In this document: positions 26,141 to 33,824 of the stretch, piece after piece
How positions within the stretch are numbered: position 1 is the first letter of the stretch
How the letters are laid out: each line of letters opens with the position of its first letter
From: Paenibacillus sp. USDA918EY
GTDB lineage: Bacteria; Bacillota; Bacilli; Paenibacillales; Paenibacillaceae
Reading direction: 5' to 3'
DNA length: 64,000 bases
Assembly: GCF_009870825.1 (NCBI RefSeq)
Contig: NZ_WTWY01000012.1
Span: 118,554 to 182,553 of the forward strand
Position numbers and translations under genes: made by a program
Notes under the pieces: generated by a model
The model's input: only the letters and a program-made list of their open reading frames with translations
Database searches by the model: none
Told to the model about the DNA's origin: nothing

Positions 26141-26208
26141 GATCGTAACAAATGAAGTTCAACTGGTTCTTTTCCCTGTTTGTGGATTGCAATACGATTG
26201 TAACAATC
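26141..26208. promoter_or_regulatory. Direct repeat GAT(C/T)GTAACAA in the MocR/EamA intergenic region
   Basis: GATCGTAACAAA (26141-26152) and GATTGTAACAAT (26196-26207) are in the same orientation, 55 bases apart (about five helical turns). MocR-type dimers are known to bind such separated direct repeats, so this is a candidate operator shared by the divergent genes. Confidence 0.5.
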
Positions 26209-26242
26209 ATTTCGAATCCACACCACCGGAGGAAGTGAAATA

Positions 26243-27187
26243 ATGGAACGATTAAAAGGATACTTATGTTTGGCATGCGCATTCGGACTGGCCGGCACCT
26301 CCGTCATTGCTGCGTCTTTCGTCAACGGAAGGCTCGGAACGTTTACGATTACGTCCATGGGATTATTGCTGTCCCTGCTTTCGATGATTCCGTTTTGCTC
26401 GCGCAAACTGCTGCAAACGATTCGTGTTTTGTCTTTAAAGGAATGGCTGCTGTTGTTCTGTCAAGCCTTGTTTGGCGTCTTCCTCTTCCGCATGTTCCTG
26501 TTGTACGGGCTGAACCTGACGAGCTCTGCGGAAGCCGGAATACTGACCGGAGTCACTCCTGCGATTACAGTGACGCTTGCCATGGTCTTTTTGCGCGAAA
26601 AAATGAAAGGCAACCAAATCGCCGGAGTACTCAGCACGATTTGCGGAATCCTGCTGATTCAAGGGCTGTTTTTGCCCGGATACCAATTCACTTGGGCGCA
26701 TCTGCCCGGAAACATTCTGGTCCTCTGCGCGGCCGGATGCGAATCCGTGTTCAACGTCCTTTCGAGGGCGGCAGCCGTCCAAAATGAAGAAGGCAAAGCC
26801 GAATCCATCCATCCCGTCGTTCAAACGGCTTTAGTTTCGGCCATCGCGTTCCTGTTAAGCCTTATCCCATGCTTGCTGGAACGTCCCCTGCCCTCATTGG
26901 TCGGCATCGGATGGAGCGGATGGCTGGCTTTAGTATGGTATGGGCCTGCAATCACAGCCCTGGCATTCGTGTGCTGGTATGCCGGAATTCGGCGTTCCGA
27001 CGCCTCCACGGCCGCAGCCTTTTCCGGCATGATGCCTTTTACCGCTCTCATTTTATCGGTTTGTTTTTTAAAGGAACCGGCAGGATTGCCGCAGTGGATC
27101 GGAGGTTTGGGCGTGATCGCCGGCATGGTTTTGATTGGCGTGAAACGTACCCGCCGAGAGCCCGGAATCAGGCAAGCCGTATCATGA
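26243..27187 (+). CDS. EamA/DMT-family transporter
   Basis: A 314-residue drug/metabolite transporter with ten predicted helices arranged as two EamA repeats (about 8-135 and 155-305). It contains the helix with LTSSAEAGILTGVTPAITVT in repeat 1 and SDASTAAAFSGMMPFTALIL in repeat 2, both family hallmarks. RBS GGAGG lies ten bases before ATG 26243. It is divergent from a MocR regulator and probably controlled by it through the repeats at 26141-26208. Such pairs often export amino acids or vitamers; the substrate here is unknown. A hairpin terminator follows at 27281. Confidence 0.88.
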   Translation: MERLKGYLCLACAFGLAGTSVIAASFVNGRLGTFTITSMGLLLSLLSMIPFCSRKLLQTIRVLSLKEWLLLFCQALFGVFLFRMFLLYGLNLTSSAEAGILTGVTPAITVTLAMVFLREKMKGNQIAGVLSTICGILLIQGLFLPGYQFTWAHLPGNILVLCAAGCESVFNVLSRAAAVQNEEGKAESIHPVVQTALVSAIAFLLSLIPCLLERPLPSLVGIGWSGWLALVWYGPAITALAFVCWYAGIRRSDASTAAAFSGMMPFTALILSVCFLKEPAGLPQWIGGLGVIAGMVLIGVKRTRREPGIRQAVS

Positions 27188-27280
27188 GGGCAATGCCGGA
27201 AAGGCGGGGATGAACCACAACAGCGAATTGCCATGTCGTTAATTCAAAGCGCCATAAGGTCAATATAATCCCGACAAACA

Positions 27281-27323
27281 AAGCGACCGTAACCGTTCTC
27301 GACGGGCAAAACGGTCGCTTTTC
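27281..27323 (+). terminator. Terminator of the EamA gene
   Basis: A 10-bp perfect stem AAGCGACCGT/ACGGTCGCTT with a 20-base loop, followed by TTC. It lies about 95 bases past the stop codon. The rest of the 325-base gap up to 27513 shows only a promoter for the next gene. Confidence 0.65.
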
Positions 27324-27451
27324 TTCGGCATTTTTTAAACTTTGCTGCCCATCCGCCCCGTCTTTCCCGCTCCATTTTTTGATCATTCCTCAGAAATCTG
27401 TTTATCCGCTGGCGAGCTTCTCCGCGGCGTGATCTAATAATCATTTTTTAG

Positions 27452-27479
27452 TTGTACAAGTCCTTCTTCTTCATAGAAT
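27452..27479 (+). promoter_or_regulatory. Probable sigma-A promoter of the LysE-type gene
   Basis: TTGTAC (27452-27457), 16-base spacer, TAGAAT (27474-27479). It lies 35 bases upstream of the GTG start. Confidence 0.5.
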
Positions 27480-27513
27480 ATTAAAGAGGTCTTTAATGAG
27501 GGGGTAAACGAAA

Positions 27514-28143
27514 GTGAATGTTTGGATCAGCCACTTCCTGCTCGGCCTTTCGCTTGCGGCTCCGATCGGTCCCGTCAACGCCGCCCAAATGGACAGGGGG
27601 CTTCGGGGAGGTTTTTTCCATGCATGGCTGGTCGGGCTTGGGGCAATGGCGGCGGACGGGATCTTTATGCTGCTGGTGTATTTCGGGGTGATTCATTTTT
27701 TGAGCGTCCCTTTTATGAAAACGTTTCTGCTCCTTTTCGGTTTTTTCATTCTCACCTACATCGGAGTGGAAAGCCTGTTTACGGCCGGCAAAACGTCTCC
27801 GGAAATGCGAAACAGCCAGGAATCCCATATGAAATCATTCAGCGCCGGCTTTATCATGTCCATCTCCAATCCGCTGTCGATCTTGTTTTGGATGGGCATC
27901 TACGGCTCGGTATTGGCCGACATGATCGCCAAGTACAACGCCAAAGAGGTGCTTCTATACAGTTGTGCCATCATGACCGGCATCCTGCTGTGGGACGCGG
28001 CGATGGCTTTGGTTGCCAGCATGTTCAGAAAAATGCTTACCGGACGAATCATTACTTTCATTTCCGTCATCTCGGGGTTATCCCTTATCGGATTCGGCCT
28101 TTATTTCGGGTACGAGGCATGCCGCATTTTGTCCGGGCGCTGA
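27514..28143 (+). CDS. LysE/RhtB-family exporter
   Basis: A 209-residue membrane protein with about six helices. The N-terminal HFLLGLSLAAPIGPVNAAQM carries the P-I-G-P-(V)-(N) motif of the LysE family, and GGFFHAWLVGLGAMAADG forms the second conserved helix. The start is GTG 27514, preceded by GGGGG nine bases upstream. Relatives export amino acids such as lysine, threonine or homoserine lactone; the cargo cannot be told here. Its last 59 bases overlap, on the opposite strand, the 3' end of the APC permease gene, with no terminator between them. Confidence 0.88.
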   Translation: MNVWISHFLLGLSLAAPIGPVNAAQMDRGLRGGFFHAWLVGLGAMAADGIFMLLVYFGVIHFLSVPFMKTFLLLFGFFILTYIGVESLFTAGKTSPEMRNSQESHMKSFSAGFIMSISNPLSILFWMGIYGSVLADMIAKYNAKEVLLYSCAIMTGILLWDAAMALVASMFRKMLTGRIITFISVISGLSLIGFGLYFGYEACRILSGR

Positions 28144-29530
28144 TCGGCATTCCGTGTTCCGTGACTGCATTCGGCGAATCCGCCTGCGGTTCGTCAGACT
28201 TCCAAAAATGACGCATTACAAGCGTGACGCAGCCGATGGTAACGATAAAACCGAGACTAATAAAAAAACCGGGCCGGCTGATGCCGTGAAATAGAGTTCC
28301 GACCAACGTGAAGCCGACAAGCGCCATGCCCATATATCTCTTGGCTTTGCCCCAAAGCGTGAGCTTTAACAGCTTCCCTGACGTCAGCAAAATAAACAGC
28401 CAGTTATATAAAAGCATCATCCCTGCGGCCGTGGTGACGTATTCGTAGACGCCTTTTGGCATCAAGAGGGAAAAAACGACGGAAGCAAGCAGCCCTGCCG
28501 CCGTCAGGCCGATGGCCGGCAGCGGTTTTTTACCTTCCTTTTTCTTGCCTTTGACGAATAATCGCGGCGCATCCCCGTCTTTTGCAAGCGTGACGATCAT
28601 CGTGGTTACCGCAAACAGCGACGCGGTCATGGTAGAGAATCCGGCAATGATCAGGACGGCATTAAACAAATGCGGCACAAAAGGCAGCTTGTAATCAACG
28701 AGAGCAACCACAAACGGGCTCTTTTCAACCCCATACGATTTCCAGGGCTCAAGAATCAACGCCAACCCGATCGACAAAACGTAAATGGACATCAGCAAAA
28801 GCAGCATCACCTTCCCGGCCTTCGGGGCATCCTTAGGTTCCCTTAACCTCATCGTCATCAGCCCTAAGGCTTCCAATCCCCCATAACCGTAAAAAGCAAA
28901 AATCAGAGCCGCCCAGAAGCCGATGAAACCGTTAGGAAGCCAGTCTTTCGGTATCGCCGGACCATGGGCGGAAGTTTTAAGCACCCCGCTAACGGCCAAA
29001 ACGGCAATGATCAGAAACATGAAAATCGCGGCAACTTTCATCACCGCCAAAACGCTCTCCATCCGTTCAAACCCTTTGGTCCCAACGAAAATGACGATCA
29101 ATCCGAGGACCCCGTATCCGGCGGCAAAACACCACATCGGCACTTGCGGGAACCAGAATCCCGAAAACAAAGCCAGCGCCGTCAACTGGCTCCCCATAAT
29201 CAGCAGCTCCGAGGACCAGTAAACCCAACCGCTGCTGAAGCCTGCCCAACGTCCGAAAGCTTTCCGGGCATACGAGCGAAACGAACCCTCCATCGGGTCC
29301 TCCGCCGTCATTCGGGAGAGCATGTCGTACACCAAATAGGCGCCGAAAGCCGCCAAAGCGTATGCCGCAAGAGCCGAAGGTCCCCCAATCTGAATGGCGA
29401 TATGGGAGCCTAGAAAAAAGCCCGTGCCCACCGTGCACGCTACCCCCAACAGCGAGAGCTGCCACCATTTCAGCTTGTCGTCTGTTTTTCCATTCCCTTC
29501 GTACGCCTTCGACTTTTTCGTTTGCGCCAT
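28085..29530 (-). CDS. APC-family amino acid permease
   Basis: A 481-residue permease with about 12 helices. The first helix carries GVACTVGTGFFLGSHIAIQI, the unwound TM1 of APC transporters, and the linker after TM2 is SRMTAEDPMEGSFRSYARKA. ATG 29530 follows GAGGGG by eight bases; the in-frame ATG at 29647 is in the upstream gap. The last 35 residues are hydrophilic and lie in the part that overlaps the convergent LysE gene, so the tail may be a recent extension. It is related to amino acid permeases of the YtnA/AnsP/GabP group; the substrate is unknown. Confidence 0.87.
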   Translation of the reverse strand: MAQTKKSKAYEGNGKTDDKLKWWQLSLLGVACTVGTGFFLGSHIAIQIGGPSALAAYALAAFGAYLVYDMLSRMTAEDPMEGSFRSYARKAFGRWAGFSSGWVYWSSELLIMGSQLTALALFSGFWFPQVPMWCFAAGYGVLGLIVIFVGTKGFERMESVLAVMKVAAIFMFLIIAVLAVSGVLKTSAHGPAIPKDWLPNGFIGFWAALIFAFYGYGGLEALGLMTMRLREPKDAPKAGKVMLLLLMSIYVLSIGLALILEPWKSYGVEKSPFVVALVDYKLPFVPHLFNAVLIIAGFSTMTASLFAVTTMIVTLAKDGDAPRLFVKGKKKEGKKPLPAIGLTAAGLLASVVFSLLMPKGVYEYVTTAAGMMLLYNWLFILLTSGKLLKLTLWGKAKRYMGMALVGFTLVGTLFHGISRPGFFISLGFIVTIGCVTLVMRHFWKSDEPQADSPNAVTEHGMPISARTKCGMPRTRNKGRIR

Positions 29531-29736
29531 AACATATCCCCTCTTTGAAAAACATCGAACTGCGTTATCATCCCCCTGAAACGATATCTTTACCCGGCTG
29601 CATTCATGATTGGGTTCATCCGGCCAAAATTTTACATTAAACACCACTTTTCCGTTCCAAATCCTTCATCTCCACATAAACCCCCAGCAATCGGCAAATA
29701 ATCATAACAAAATCTGCAAACCAAAGGGGATTCATA

Positions 29737-30249
29737 ATGGGCATTCTGAGTGGAAATCCGAAAGACGAACCGATGCATTATGGAGAAATATTCAGCGTTT
29801 GGGAAACATCGAAAATGGCTAAGGGTACCGTTTCCTGTTACCAGGCTTACCTCAATCATGCCGGAGACAAGGATCTAAAAAAGGTTTTGAAAGAATTGAT
29901 CGATCAAGCCAAACTGGAAATCAAGGAATGCGACGCGCTTCTGACCGATAACGGTATCGCTCCCGCGCCGGTTTTGCCCGAAAGGCCAGAGGTTAAACTC
30001 GAGGATATTCCGGTCGGCGCCAGATTTGCCGATCAGGAAATTGCGGCTAAAATCGCCGTTGAAACGGCGGCGTGCCTTGTAGCGTGCAGTTCCGTCATCG
30101 GCCAATGCATCAGGGAAGATATCGGGGCATTGTTCATGAAATACCATGCGACCAAGGCAGCGATCGGGCTTCGCATCCTGCATATGAGCAAGGAAAAAGG
30201 CTGGCTGATCCCTCCCCCATTGCAAGTAAAAAGACCGGAGGAGGAATAA
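29737..30249 (+). CDS. DUF3231-family helical protein
   Basis: A 170-residue, mostly helical protein. It matches DUF3231 in length for one copy of the domain and in its style: MGILSGNPKDEPMHYGEIFS, then a helix with YQAYLNHAGDKDLKKVLKEL, and later EIAAKIAVETAACLVACSSV. The fold is ferritin-like. Members are abundant in endospore formers and some are described as spore or coat-associated; a biochemical role is not established. The start ATG has AAAGGGG eight bases upstream. It is a single-gene unit with a terminator right after it. Confidence 0.82.
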   Translation: MGILSGNPKDEPMHYGEIFSVWETSKMAKGTVSCYQAYLNHAGDKDLKKVLKELIDQAKLEIKECDALLTDNGIAPAPVLPERPEVKLEDIPVGARFADQEIAAKIAVETAACLVACSSVIGQCIREDIGALFMKYHATKAAIGLRILHMSKEKGWLIPPPLQVKRPEEE

Positions 30250-30292
30250 ACCTAAAACTCCCGTGCAACCCCCCCCCCGTTACCATCACTCC

Positions 30293-30320
30293 AAGTCCTT
30301 GAATATCAAGGACTTTTTTT
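30293..30320 (+). terminator. Terminator of the DUF3231 gene
   Basis: Stem AAGTCCTTGA/TCAAGGACTT (loop ATA) followed by a run of Ts. It lies about 45 bases past the stop. Confidence 0.88.
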
Positions 30321-30622
30321 GATCTTAAAACATCGCAGCTATGGAAATGGATCTATGAAGGCAAAGAAAAACAAGACGGGATACGGCCTGCAGCTGCGGG
30401 CGCCTTGAAAGAAACCGAAACCTTGTGGGGCTTTGGTTTCTTTTTTATCCGCCAAAAGTACCTGCCGATTCAATGAATATTCGTTTCAATAAATGATCCT
30501 TTAGCCGCAGAACGAAAAAAAGGAATCTGCCCCGTGCCAACGAACATGTTAACCATCCGAAAAACACATCGCATGATCGCCACCTGGAAGGATATCACCA
30601 CAAATTCAGGAGGGAAAATGAG
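30321..30622. other. Non-coding gap before the secreted protein gene
   Basis: About 300 bases with no convincing gene on either strand. A second hairpin, GAAACC...GGTTTC followed by TTTTTT (30414-30446), looks like another plus-strand terminator without an obvious gene in front of it. The last 15 bases hold the ribosome site AGGAGGG of the next gene. I could not assign a promoter with confidence. Confidence 0.4.
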
Positions 30623-31705
30623 ATGAAAAAAACGAAATGCCTGCTTCTCGTTGGACTGCTTGGCACCCTGCTATGCTCCGGATCGGTCGCGGCATCTGCC
30701 GACGAAGCGGAGCTTGTGCCGATCGAATCGCTGAAACCCGCCGTTCCGATGGTCAAACCGGTGCTGACGGGAACCGGCGGTCCCCTGATCCTGAGCGACT
30801 CTCCGGAATCTCCGAAAACGGAAGGCGCGTATTATCGGGATTCGGTCACCGGTTCATTCCGAGTCTTTTGGCATCATCAAAACATGACCGGGGAGCCGTT
30901 AACCGTGGCAGTGGCGGTGACCAACGAGTCCGATGAGCCCGTCATGCTGTTTTCGAACGGAATCGGACTGGCCACGGACTATTATCCCGACGTCGCCGGA
31001 CAAACAGCGCTTGCCGGATTTATGAACAACCGCGCAGCTCAGAAGAAGGAAGCGATTTTGCAGCCGGGCGAGAGCTATTACTTGACCGCCCTGACGGAAC
31101 ACACACATACCGCAAGCGGCATCGCCAATTTTTCCGCTTATACGCAAAAAGGCCATAAAGACGCCACGGTCACGGTTACGACGCTGGGCTATAAAGAACA
31201 ACCGGCAAACCCGATCGACGTTCCGATCCTGCCGAAGGATATGCATGTTCGCGGCACCTTTCCGCACATGGACCGGACCGGCACGCTGGAATACAATACT
31301 TCCGACGGCAATTCGCTGATCCGCATTTCATCGGCCGCCTCCGGCCCATGGAGCGACAGCATGCCCGGCGAATACGAGGAAGGCTGGAACGCGATCGACG
31401 GCGGAAGCGCCATCAACAACGGAAACTATGGCGTGATGTACCGTCTGAACGTAGCCATTCATAACGAAACGGACGCAAAGCGGGTCATTTCGGTTTACGA
31501 TAACCCCTCCGGCGGCGCGGGCCATTATGTCATCGGCTGGGGCAAGTACCTGCTGCAGTCGCCGTACGTGAATTACCAGAATGCTTGGAAATTTACCGAG
31601 TTCACGGTCAACAAAAAAGGCAAAACCGTGGCGGCCGAACTCAGCCTAACCGGCGGCGCGGCCGGGCCGCAGACGCTTTATTTTACGAACGGTGACGCTA
31701 AATAA
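30623..31705 (+). CDS. Secreted protein of unknown function
   Basis: A 360-residue exported protein with signal peptide MKKTKCLLLVGLLGTLLCSG and a likely cleavage after VAASA (about residue 26). The mature protein is beta-rich: residues 60-200 look like an immunoglobulin-type or copper-protein-like domain (GSFRVFWHHQNMTGEPLTVA; VTNESDEPVML), and residues 205-355 carry TGTLEYNTSDGNSLIRISSA and YRLNVAIHNETDAKRVISVY. The second region has several conserved-looking Gly and Asn residues. I do not recognise the family with certainty; it resembles hypothetical proteins of Paenibacillus that occur beside S-layer or copper amine oxidase-like genes. It stands alone and ends before a terminator. Confidence 0.78.
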   Translation: MKKTKCLLLVGLLGTLLCSGSVAASADEAELVPIESLKPAVPMVKPVLTGTGGPLILSDSPESPKTEGAYYRDSVTGSFRVFWHHQNMTGEPLTVAVAVTNESDEPVMLFSNGIGLATDYYPDVAGQTALAGFMNNRAAQKKEAILQPGESYYLTALTEHTHTASGIANFSAYTQKGHKDATVTVTTLGYKEQPANPIDVPILPKDMHVRGTFPHMDRTGTLEYNTSDGNSLIRISSAASGPWSDSMPGEYEEGWNAIDGGSAINNGNYGVMYRLNVAIHNETDAKRVISVYDNPSGGAGHYVIGWGKYLLQSPYVNYQNAWKFTEFTVNKKGKTVAAELSLTGGAAGPQTLYFTNGDAK

Positions 31706-31760
31706 ATCAAGTATTAAACGTTGCTTGCAAGCTCACGTTCGATTACGCATGATAAAACAG

Positions 31761-31807
31761 AAACTGCCCTTTTCCGGTCAATGCTTCGGGAATCGGGCAG
31801 TTTTTTA
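31761..31807. terminator. Bidirectional terminator
   Basis: Stem AAACTGCCC/GGGCAGTTT with a 25-base loop that can pair further (TTTTCCGG with a mirrored CGGGAA), and T runs on the plus strand. It lies between the converging secreted protein gene and the flavin reductase gene. Confidence 0.75.
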
Positions 31808-31870
31808 TTAAAAGCCGTGATTAGGGTTAAACGCTAAGCCGCGTGAGAACCATGCTGGCATGCGCGGGAT

Positions 31871-32788
31871 TCATCCCTCACGCTTCCATGCTTCCAAATT
31901 CAACTCGTTGTTTATGGCGGCGGCGGTAAATGCTCCCATGGCTGCGGCCGCAACGGCCTGATACTGACGCGAGGCGGCATCGCCGGCACTGTAGACGCCC
32001 GGAACGTTCGTTTTGCCGAACTGGTCGACGACGACCGCTCCCATTTCCGTGATGCTGCATCCGATGGATCGAGGCAAATCAGACCCAGTCACCAACTCCG
32101 ATTGAAAAAAGATTCCCCTGCAAGGAATGGTCGTCCCGTCTTCGAGCACGACCTGATATACGATTCCTGCGTTCGATTCAATGGAGCGGATCGGCGATTC
32201 AAAAACGGGGATGCCGTGCCTGCGAAGCTCCTCGCGCTGCTCCTCCGACAACTCGTCGGGGCCGTTCGTGCAGATGGTAAACCGTTTCGTCCATCCGGAT
32301 AGCAACGGAGCGAAATGCATCGCCCCTTCCCCTTTCGCAATGACGACAAGCTGCTGGTCCCGCAGTTCCCAACCGTCGCAATAAGGACAGACGAAGGCGC
32401 TTTTTCCGTAAGTCTCCGCCAAGCCCGGAATGTCCAGCGGCCGATCCTTCATTCCGACGGCAAACAGCACCTTCCTGCTGACAAAACTGTTTCCTTGCGC
32501 TGTCGAGATGGCAAACCTGCCGTCCGCGCCTTCGATCGATACAGCCGTGTCCTCCACAAAAGAGACGGACGGGTAAGCTCCGATTTCCTTCTTCGCGATC
32601 CGCCGGAACTCGCCCGGGCTTACCCCGTCACGGGTGAGAAACCCATGGGTTTCGCGGGTTACCGCATTGCGGGCACGGCCATCGTCAATCACCGCCACAT
32701 TTTTCCTCGCCCGCCCCAGCATAAGAGCGGCATTCAAGCCAGCCGGACCCCCGCCAATAATCGCTACATCGAGAATTTGTTTTTCCAT
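31871..32788 (-). CDS. Thioredoxin reductase-like FAD/NAD(P) oxidoreductase
   Basis: A 305-residue flavoprotein. The FAD-binding motif GGGPAG is at residues 12-17, and the redox motif C134-P-Y-C137 sits in CPYCDGWEL, which is the variant found in a branch of thioredoxin reductase-like proteins rather than in TrxB itself (CATCDG). The C-terminal FAD motif is VYSAGDAAS. It is expected to pass electrons from NAD(P)H through FAD to the disulfide; the partner protein is unknown. It follows an Rrf2 regulator gene by 57 bases on the same strand, so the two probably form an operon controlled by that regulator in response to redox or nitrosative signals. Confidence 0.88.
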   Translation of the reverse strand: MEKQILDVAIIGGGPAGLNAALMLGRARKNVAVIDDGRARNAVTRETHGFLTRDGVSPGEFRRIAKKEIGAYPSVSFVEDTAVSIEGADGRFAISTAQGNSFVSRKVLFAVGMKDRPLDIPGLAETYGKSAFVCPYCDGWELRDQQLVVIAKGEGAMHFAPLLSGWTKRFTICTNGPDELSEEQREELRRHGIPVFESPIRSIESNAGIVYQVVLEDGTTIPCRGIFFQSELVTGSDLPRSIGCSITEMGAVVVDQFGKTNVPGVYSAGDAASRQYQAVAAAAMGAFTAAAINNELNLEAWKREG

Positions 32789-32845
32789 CGATTAAAAACA
32801 CCTCCGTAGATCTTCAATATCCATAATTAAAATACAAGAAGCTGT

Positions 32846-33325
32846 TCACTTCTTGTCCCCAGCATCCATACAACGATGGGAAGCCATGTCAAGCACGGTC
32901 TGAATCGAATGCTCGCGCAAATATTCATTCAGCTGCCGTTCGGCGCCGTCCATGACCTTTTTGACCAAACATTCGCATTTTCTTTGGGAATCGTGTTCCT
33001 GCGGGTTCTCTTCGGCCAACAATAGATGCTGCTCCGAGTTCAAGTTCGAACATTCGAAAAGCTCCTGCCTGCCTTCAATGACTTGGATGACGTCGAGAAA
33101 CGTAATCTGCTCTGCCGGCCGGGCCAGTTCATAACCGCCGTTCACTCCCGACACGGCGCGTACGATGCCGTCCTGCCTCAGCTTGGACATAATTTTGGAC
33201 AGGTAGCTTTCGGAAACGCCAAGCGTTGAAGACAATTCCTTGATTCCAATGTTTTGCCGGCGCTCAGAGTTCGCCAAATGTATAAGAGCATGCAGGGCGT
33301 AATCTGTGCTTTTGGAAAACTGTAT
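32846..33325 (-). CDS. Rrf2-family transcriptional regulator with apparent ATA start
   Basis: A protein of 159 residues if it starts at ATA 33323-33325. This frame gives the full Rrf2 N-terminal helix, (M)QFSKSTDYALHALIHLANSE, and has AAGGAGG eight bases upstream. The only standard in-frame start, TTG 33277, would remove 16 residues of the first helix and has no ribosome site. The winged helix follows (IGIKELSSTLGVSESYLSKIMSKL; GGYELARP). Three Cys (FECS and KCEC) lie where IscR/NsrR-type proteins hold an Fe-S cluster, so redox sensing is possible. A sigma-A promoter lies at 33365-33393. The regulator probably controls itself and the reductase gene downstream. Confidence 0.82.
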   Translation of the reverse strand: MQFSKSTDYALHALIHLANSERRQNIGIKELSSTLGVSESYLSKIMSKLRQDGIVRAVSGVNGGYELARPAEQITFLDVIQVIEGRQELFECSNLNSEQHLLLAEENPQEHDSQRKCECLVKKVMDGAERQLNEYLREHSIQTVLDMASHRCMDAGDKK

Positions 33326-33364
33326 GTTCGCTTCCTCCTTTTTTATTATAGATCTGCAATGTCT

Positions 33365-33393
33365 ATTATATACGCATCGGATTCCTTTTACAA
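33365..33393 (-). promoter_or_regulatory. Sigma-A promoter of the Rrf2/reductase operon
   Basis: Minus strand: TTGTAA (33388-33393), 17-base spacer, TATAAT (33365-33370). Just downstream an imperfect inverted repeat TATAATAGA/TCTATAATA spans the -10 and early transcript, and could be the Rrf2 operator. Confidence 0.7.
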
Positions 33394-33429
33394 GATTTCA
33401 ACATAGGTCATGACCTGACATTTTATCTT

Positions 33430-33460
33430 AACAAAAATAAACCTGACCTGTACGGTCAGG
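33430..33460 (-). terminator. Terminator of the yjcZ-like gene
   Basis: Minus strand: stem CCTGACC/GGTCAGG (loop GTACA), followed by TTTATTTTTG. It lies about 30 bases after the stop of the small gene at 33489-33626. Confidence 0.75.
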
Positions 33461-33488
33461 AAAACGGACTCTCATTCATCTATTCTGC

Positions 33489-33626
33489 TTACCATACGAA
33501 AGATCTGGTGATGATGACCAAAAGGATGAACAGGACGAGAATCGCTCCTACTCCTCCTCCAAATAATCCATAACCGTGACCATAACCATAAGCGGGGCCA
33601 TAACCATGTCCTTTGACTTCGCTCAT
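33489..33626 (-). CDS. yjcZ: YjcZ-family small sporulation protein
   Basis: A 45-residue protein beginning MSEVKGHGYGPAYGYGHGYG and ending in one hydrophobic helix (AILVLFILLVIITRSFVW). A Gly/Tyr-rich head followed by a F-x-L-I-V-V-L-F-I-L-L-x-I-I tail is the pattern of YjcZ-type sporulation proteins of Bacillales. ATG 33626 follows AAGGAGG by eight bases; the longer in-frame start at 33701 would lie inside the promoter. A terminator follows directly. A CATANNNTA box upstream fits a late mother-cell sigma factor. The function is not established. Confidence 0.82.
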   Translation of the reverse strand: MSEVKGHGYGPAYGYGHGYGLFGGGVGAILVLFILLVIITRSFVW

Positions 33627-33657
33627 CAGATATTCCTCCTTGAATTTAAATACAATG

Positions 33658-33685
33658 TATTTTATGGGTTTATCGGCAAACGCGT
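33658..33685 (-). promoter_or_regulatory. Possible SigK/SigE promoter of yjcZ
   Basis: Minus strand: AC (33684-33685), 17-base spacer, CATAAAATA (33658-33666). This matches AC-N16/17-CATANNNTA used by SigK. It lies 32 bases before the start codon. Short elements such as these occur by chance, so the call rests partly on the sporulation gene behind it. Confidence 0.4.
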
Positions 33686-33824
33686 ATGGGCATTCAGGCA
33701 ATCAAAATTCTATTCGGGCATTGCGGCGCCGCGATCCAATCTCCATTTTTCCGTAGTTAAGGAATACTTTGGATATATTCAGATCACACTATACGGGATT
33801 TCGTATTCAGAACGGAGGCATCCC

